64,000 nt of DNA from the NCBI GenBank assembly GCA_028095005.1, contig CM051459.1, positions 316,450,513 through 316,514,512 of the forward strand, read 5' to 3'. Positions within the stretch are counted from its first letter, which is position 1; each line of letters starts with the position of its first letter. The DNA is from Rhynchospora pubera (lineage: Eukaryota > Streptophyta > Magnoliopsida > Poales > Cyperaceae). Positions 59,614 to 64,000 of the stretch are shown here, piece by piece. Under the pieces are notes generated by a model that was not told the origin of the DNA, ran no database searches, and saw nothing but the letters and a program-made list of their open reading frames with translations. Made by a program: the position numbers and the translations under genes.

Positions 59614-60957
59614 CCGAAAAATTTAAAAATAATATCAATATAATAATATTTTTTTAAATAGTATCACAAGGTCGGAATTCCAGATTCCGACCTTAGCTAA
59701 GATCAGAATTTCGGATTCCGACCTTAGCTAAGATTGGAATCCCGGATTCCGATCTTACCTTTTTTAATTTTTTTATATATTATTTATTTTTTTATTTAGT
59801 ATATTAATTAGTTAATTAATTTGAAAAATAGATAATATATTGTAAAAATATTGAAAAAATATAAAAAATCAGGAATAATTAAATTAAATTTTATATGTAA
59901 TTTAGTATTTTTTTTGGAAAATTAAATTTATTTTCTTTTAATTAATTTATTAAATAAAAAATAAATAATTAAGTATAAATTTTTAATTAAAATATAAATT
60001 TTTATAACTTATTTAATTAAATGAATTGTACCATTTAGAAAGGATTATAAATTTTCAGAATTTGCAGGGATACAAAGGCATAATCCTTTCAGAATGTTCA
60101 AAGTTTTATTAATCATTTCTGCATTTGCAGGGATACAAAGGCATAACTTGAACATTAAAACTTAGGCATAACTTTTGATAGGAAGGTCCATTTGGGGCAA
60201 ACGAGCACATTCCGGAAACTCCGTAACGACCATTTTCGGAGCCAAAAAACGCTCTCTAGACCTCCAAAATCCACTTTGAAAGTTTGCAAATCTAAAAACC
60301 ACTCTAAACTACTAAAAAAGTTTTTAAAATCATAAATTAATCATTAAAAAGAGAAATGTAGTAAATCAAGTGAATTTAGTCTTTCTTCTCCGTCTCGGTA
60401 AAACATCAACCTTGTGTGATTCCTTTCTAACGCAATCCTGAAAGTGCTTCCTTGATCATGAGACTCGACACGATTGTTTAATATATAATATGGAAATAAT
60501 ATATGCAAAGGAAAATACATTAAAAATTTATATTTTAATGTAAATTAATTAAAAATTTGTACTTAATTATTTATTTTTTAATTAAATAAATTAATTAAAA
60601 GGAAAATAAATTTAATTTCCCAAAAAAATACTAAATTACATATAAAATTTGATTTAATTATTCCTGATTTTTTCATATTTTTTCAATATTTTTGCAATAT
60701 ATTATCTATTTTTCTAATTAATTAACTAATTAATAAACTAAATAAATAAATAAATAATATATAAATATATATTGATAAAGAAATAAATAATATATATTAT
60801 CTAATTTTGTAATTAATTAAGGTCGGAATCCAGAATTCTGATCTTGCGTTCGGAATCGGGGATTCCGATCTCTTGATACTATTTAAAAAAAATATTATTA
60901 TATTGATGTTAATTTTAATGGATTATATTATTTTTGTATTAGTTTTTAAAATTTCGG
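59614..60957. mobile_element. Mutator-like foldback element 1 (1344 bp)
   Basis: Starts CCGAAAAATTT and ends AAATTTCGG, flanked by a perfect 9-bp duplication CCCAATAAA (59605-59613, 60958-60966). Inverted arms of about 400 bases: outer ATATCAATATAATAATATTT and AATAGTATCACAAG, then palindromic modules of GGTCGGAATTC / GGATTCCGACCTTAGCTAAG, then a long AT arm. The core (about 60000-60490) is unrelated to element 2 and contains a 23-bp phrase with GCAGGGATACAAAGGC twice (60065, 60129). No transposase. Confidence 0.85.
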
Positions 60958-61048
60958 CCCAATAAACCGATCCTGTTCGTGAAAGGCTATGGGCTTATAT
61001 ATAGCTTGAATTTTGGAACATTAAGGCCCTGATCACAATCAACTTTTT

Positions 61049-62686
61049 TCAAAAATTTAAAAAATAATATTAAATTAATATAATATATTAAAAATAATAT
61101 CAATATAATAATATTTTTTTAAATAGTATCACAAGATCGGAATCCAAAATTCCGACTGCAAGATCGAAATTCCGGATTCCGACCTTAGCTAAGATCGGAA
61201 TCCGGGAATCCGACCTTAGCTAAGATCGGAATCCGAAATTCCGATCTTAACTTTTTTCTCGTGCGCAAGCGATCAATTGCTTGCTCCAATATATGAGTTG
61301 CCAGGACCATCCGTTTGACCCCTATATAACGCCAAAGAGATGAGCAGATTCATGTATGAAATTCGGATCCTTTGTGTCCCTATATAACGTCAAAGATATT
61401 ATAGTATTAATACTAATACTATAATTAATTAATAATAATCATCATCATCATCATCATTTGGTTAATTAGCATTTATATTATTTACCAAGGTATAAATGTA
61501 ATAATAATTATAGTTATTATTAATATATTTTAATAAATTATAATTATCATTAATTATACTACATTTATTGTTGTATTTTATTATTAATCCGAAATTCCCA
61601 ATCAATATTATTATTATTATTTAATATTATAATTAATAAGTATAATTAATATTACTATTATAATTGTCAAAACATTGTCAATTTTTCTCACTTATTTAAA
61701 GATGATATTTGGAAGAGAAAAGAAACGAAATAAAAAAAAACTAATTTTTGTTATCACCCTCACTTGAGATATATATGAGTTTTTACGTTATAACAGTAAA
61801 TTAGTTCCATATGTTGAACTCATTAATCAAATGAATAAAAAATCAACAAATCTAAAAATTCTGAATATCTCTAAATATTAAGAATCGCTAGGTGCGGATC
61901 GAAAAAAAAGAGATGAAACATTTGTAAATTTCCTCGCATTTTAACATTATTAATGCGGAAAAAAGTTCTTTTTAATTAAAAATAACGATCACAACCAGAT
62001 CTAGACAGCTTCCTAATAGCAAAAAGATCTTAAATGGATTAAAAAAACTGATCGAATCAAATAAGTAGGGAAAGATATGGAGATGTTTTTCCTCCTAAGT
62101 TCGAATCAAATCAAACCTGATCGAGCGGTTCCGAATTTTCTAGCAATGAATTTAATTTGCAAATTAATTATAATATTAAACAATAATAATAATATTAATT
62201 TGTAAATTAATTATGATCTTAAATGGATTAACAATTATAATAGTAATATTAATTATACTTAATGATAATTAATATAATATTATTATTATATTTATACTTT
62301 GGTAAATAATATAAATGCTAATTAATCAAATGATGATGATGATGTGATTATTATTAATTAATTATAGTATTAGTATTAATACTATAATCTCTTTGACGTT
62401 ATATAGGGACACAAAGGATCCGAATTTCATACATGAATCTGCTCATCTCTTTGGCGTTACATAGGGGGTCAAACGGATGGTCCTGGCAACTCATATACAG
62501 GTGATTACGCAAAAAGCTAAGATCGGAATCTCGGATTCCGATCTTAGCTAAGGTCGTAATCTGGAATTTCGATCTTGCAGTCGGAATCTGGGATTCCGAT
62601 CTTGTGATACTATTTAAAAAATGTTATTATATTAATATTATTTTTAATATATTATATTAAATTAATATTATTTTTTTAATTTTCGG
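61049..62686. mobile_element. Mutator-like foldback element 2 (1638 bp)
   Basis: Flanked by a perfect 9-bp duplication CAACTTTTT (61040-61048, 62687-62695). Arms of about 550-600 bases are closely mirrored: outer AATATCAATATAATAATATT, AGTATCACAAGATCGGAATC, GGATTCCGATCTTAGCTAAG modules, then TATATGAGTTGCCAGGACC, ACGCCAAAGAGATGAGCAG, GGATCCTTTGTGTCCC and an ATC/GAT run. The core (about 61700-62170) is AT-rich and noncoding. Shares the terminal and subterminal modules with element 1, from which it is separated by only 91 bp. Confidence 0.87.
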
Positions 62687-62932
62687 CAACTTTTTCCAGA
62701 GGAATTGGATTCGGATTTCGTATGATTTCAAAATTCCCTGATCACTATAAGTAAATATCGGATTTCAATTGATTGTATCTGATTCTGTCGGAATATTTGA
62801 GCCTTCCGAAATCCTATGATTTTCTTCAAAATTTGATCGGATTTCTGAACCCACCAACCGGACCCACAAGTGAGATCATATGCGTTGATTGTAAAAAGAC
62901 GATAATATCCTCTGAATCTCTCTCTTATCTTA

Positions 62933-63100
62933 GGAGCAGTTTGGATAACTTAGGAATTTGGAAAATTTGGGAATTTTTCTATTCCTAGACATAAATTTAT
63001 TGGGAAGTATGTAACTTTGTGAAGAGTTTGGATTGTTTATAATAAATTTATGCCTGGAATTTGCTATTCTTGCAAATTACGGACACATCCAAACGGCCCC
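62933..63100. mobile_element. GTTTGGAT-family MITE, long-arm subtype
   Basis: GGAGCAGTTTGGATAACTTA ... CACATCCAAACGGCCCC, flanked by TTA on both sides. Lies just upstream of the next gene's promoter. Confidence 0.82.
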
Positions 63101-63125
63101 TTATAAATTTTGAACTTCTTCGATT

Positions 63126-63274
63126 AGATTTAAATACCCACTTTCTTCTCCAATCCAATCCATTGTACTTTCTTCTCTTATCGAAGACCTCTACGCGTGC
63201 ACCTTCTCCGATCAGATCTCGCCATCGCAGCTTCTTCTCTCCGCCATCCTGCCGTCAAGCTACTCAAGCTCAAG
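63126..63274 (+). promoter_or_regulatory. Promoter and noncoding first exon of a gene off the right edge
   Basis: A TTTAAATA box (63128) is followed by a C/T-rich leader (CTTTCTTCTCCAATCC, CCATCGCAGCTTCTTC) with raised GC content, ending in a strong donor CAAG|GTAAGG at 63274. The following DNA to 64000 is AT-rich intron-like sequence with no coding exon, so the coding part starts beyond the window. Confidence 0.6.
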
Positions 63275-64000
63275 GTAAGGGGTCTCTCGCGCTCTCTTTC
63301 TCTCTCTCGCTGCTTCTTCTTGTAGATTTGAATTTTGTGTTGAATTTTGCTTCTATCTTTGATCTAAAACCTTGATTTTGATCCCAAATTTTACTTATTT
63401 GGTTCCTTTTAATTGTTATGAACTAAGTTCTAACCTGTTTGTGATGGTTGCACGACATTGAATCTTAATTCCATTATTATTTTGAATTTGATGAAGTTTA
63501 GACTTGTTGACTTTTCAAATTCTACATTTAAGCATATTAATTATCTAATACAAGTCAACAATCAATTTAGGTACGAGTGTTACTACACTGCATAATACAT
63601 TGCTAACCATGCGTCCATGCCACCTAGACTTTGTAAGTTTATCGGAATCTTAGATGAGACATGCTCCTCTGGAATAATGATTGATGGAATGTAATACAGA
63701 TCAGTGCTCTTCTATTTTTTTCCATCAATATATACATTACATTATTTTGTGATCAGTTGAAATGAGCGTTACCTAGGACCCATTGAATTGATATAATAAG
63801 GGCCTTAGAGAATGAAATGATCTACTAAAAAGCTACGGATCATATTAGCCGTAGAAACGAGGGGGCATATTAGCCATAACAGCCTTTTTAAATAATGAGA
63901 AAAAAATGGTCACTTTATAGAAGACGAATCATTTCCTTTCTTATAATTATATGGTTTTTGATCATAGAATTCAATTCCCGTCAGTTCTTCCATTATTAGT
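63275..64000 (+). other. Presumed leader intron of the right-edge gene
   Basis: Opens with GTAAGG and a CTCTCTTTCTCTCTCTC stretch, then T-rich sequence. No acceptor with a clear coding exon was found before the end. Confidence 0.45.

Overview
This window is AT-rich, intron-rich, transposon-rich nuclear DNA from a flowering plant, most likely a eudicot. The coding content is plant-specific: two plant-type RAN GTPases, a borate/boron exporter of the BOR family, and a small plastid-targeted protein. Genes have short exons with GT-AG introns, and most of the space between them is MITEs, Mutator-like foldback elements, LTR retrotransposon pieces and a LINE fragment. Gene models were built by eye from splice signals and reading phase; no alignments were run.

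Layout. 1-687: 3' end of a long LTR. 688-6519: first unit of a tandem segmental duplication, holding a 5'-damaged copy of a tiny three-to-four-exon gene (688-1153), a LINE scrap, and RAN copy 1 (4082-6519, 8 exons, 220 aa). 7300-8790: about eight copies of a ~173-bp tandem repeat with a MITE in it. 9246-9379: possible minus-strand first exon. 9731-12931: a MITE split by a recent LTR element with three LTRs and almost no internal sequence. 13138-13437: orphan exon-like ORF. 13440-23900: repeats, including a three-level nest (hAT-like element > 3.7-kb solo LTR > MITE, 17699-22182). 24010-34192: second duplication unit, with the complete tiny gene (63 aa; first exon only ATG, then a 3.5-kb transposon-filled intron), a truncated LINE, a palindrome-rich repeat block, and RAN copy 2 (31764-34192, 8 exons, 220 aa). 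37419-37760 (minus): intronless plastid-targeted protein. 43978-49513 (minus): complete 13-exon BOR gene, 671 aa, with a probable 5'-UTR intron. 50-62.7 kb: repeats only, ending in two adjacent large Mutator-like foldback elements (59614-60957, 61049-62686). 63125-63274: promoter and noncoding first exon of a gene that runs off the right edge.

The genes do not form a pathway. RAN drives nucleocytoplasmic transport and spindle assembly, BOR exports borate across membranes, and the plastid protein is uncharacterised. The main evolutionary story is the tandem duplication of [tiny gene + RAN] about 27 kb apart. In the first unit the tiny gene is broken by an LTR and the RAN has accumulated several unusual substitutions, while the second unit keeps the conserved forms. 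The most unusual structure is the three-LTR element, whose outer LTRs are essentially identical while the middle LTR belongs to a different subfamily.
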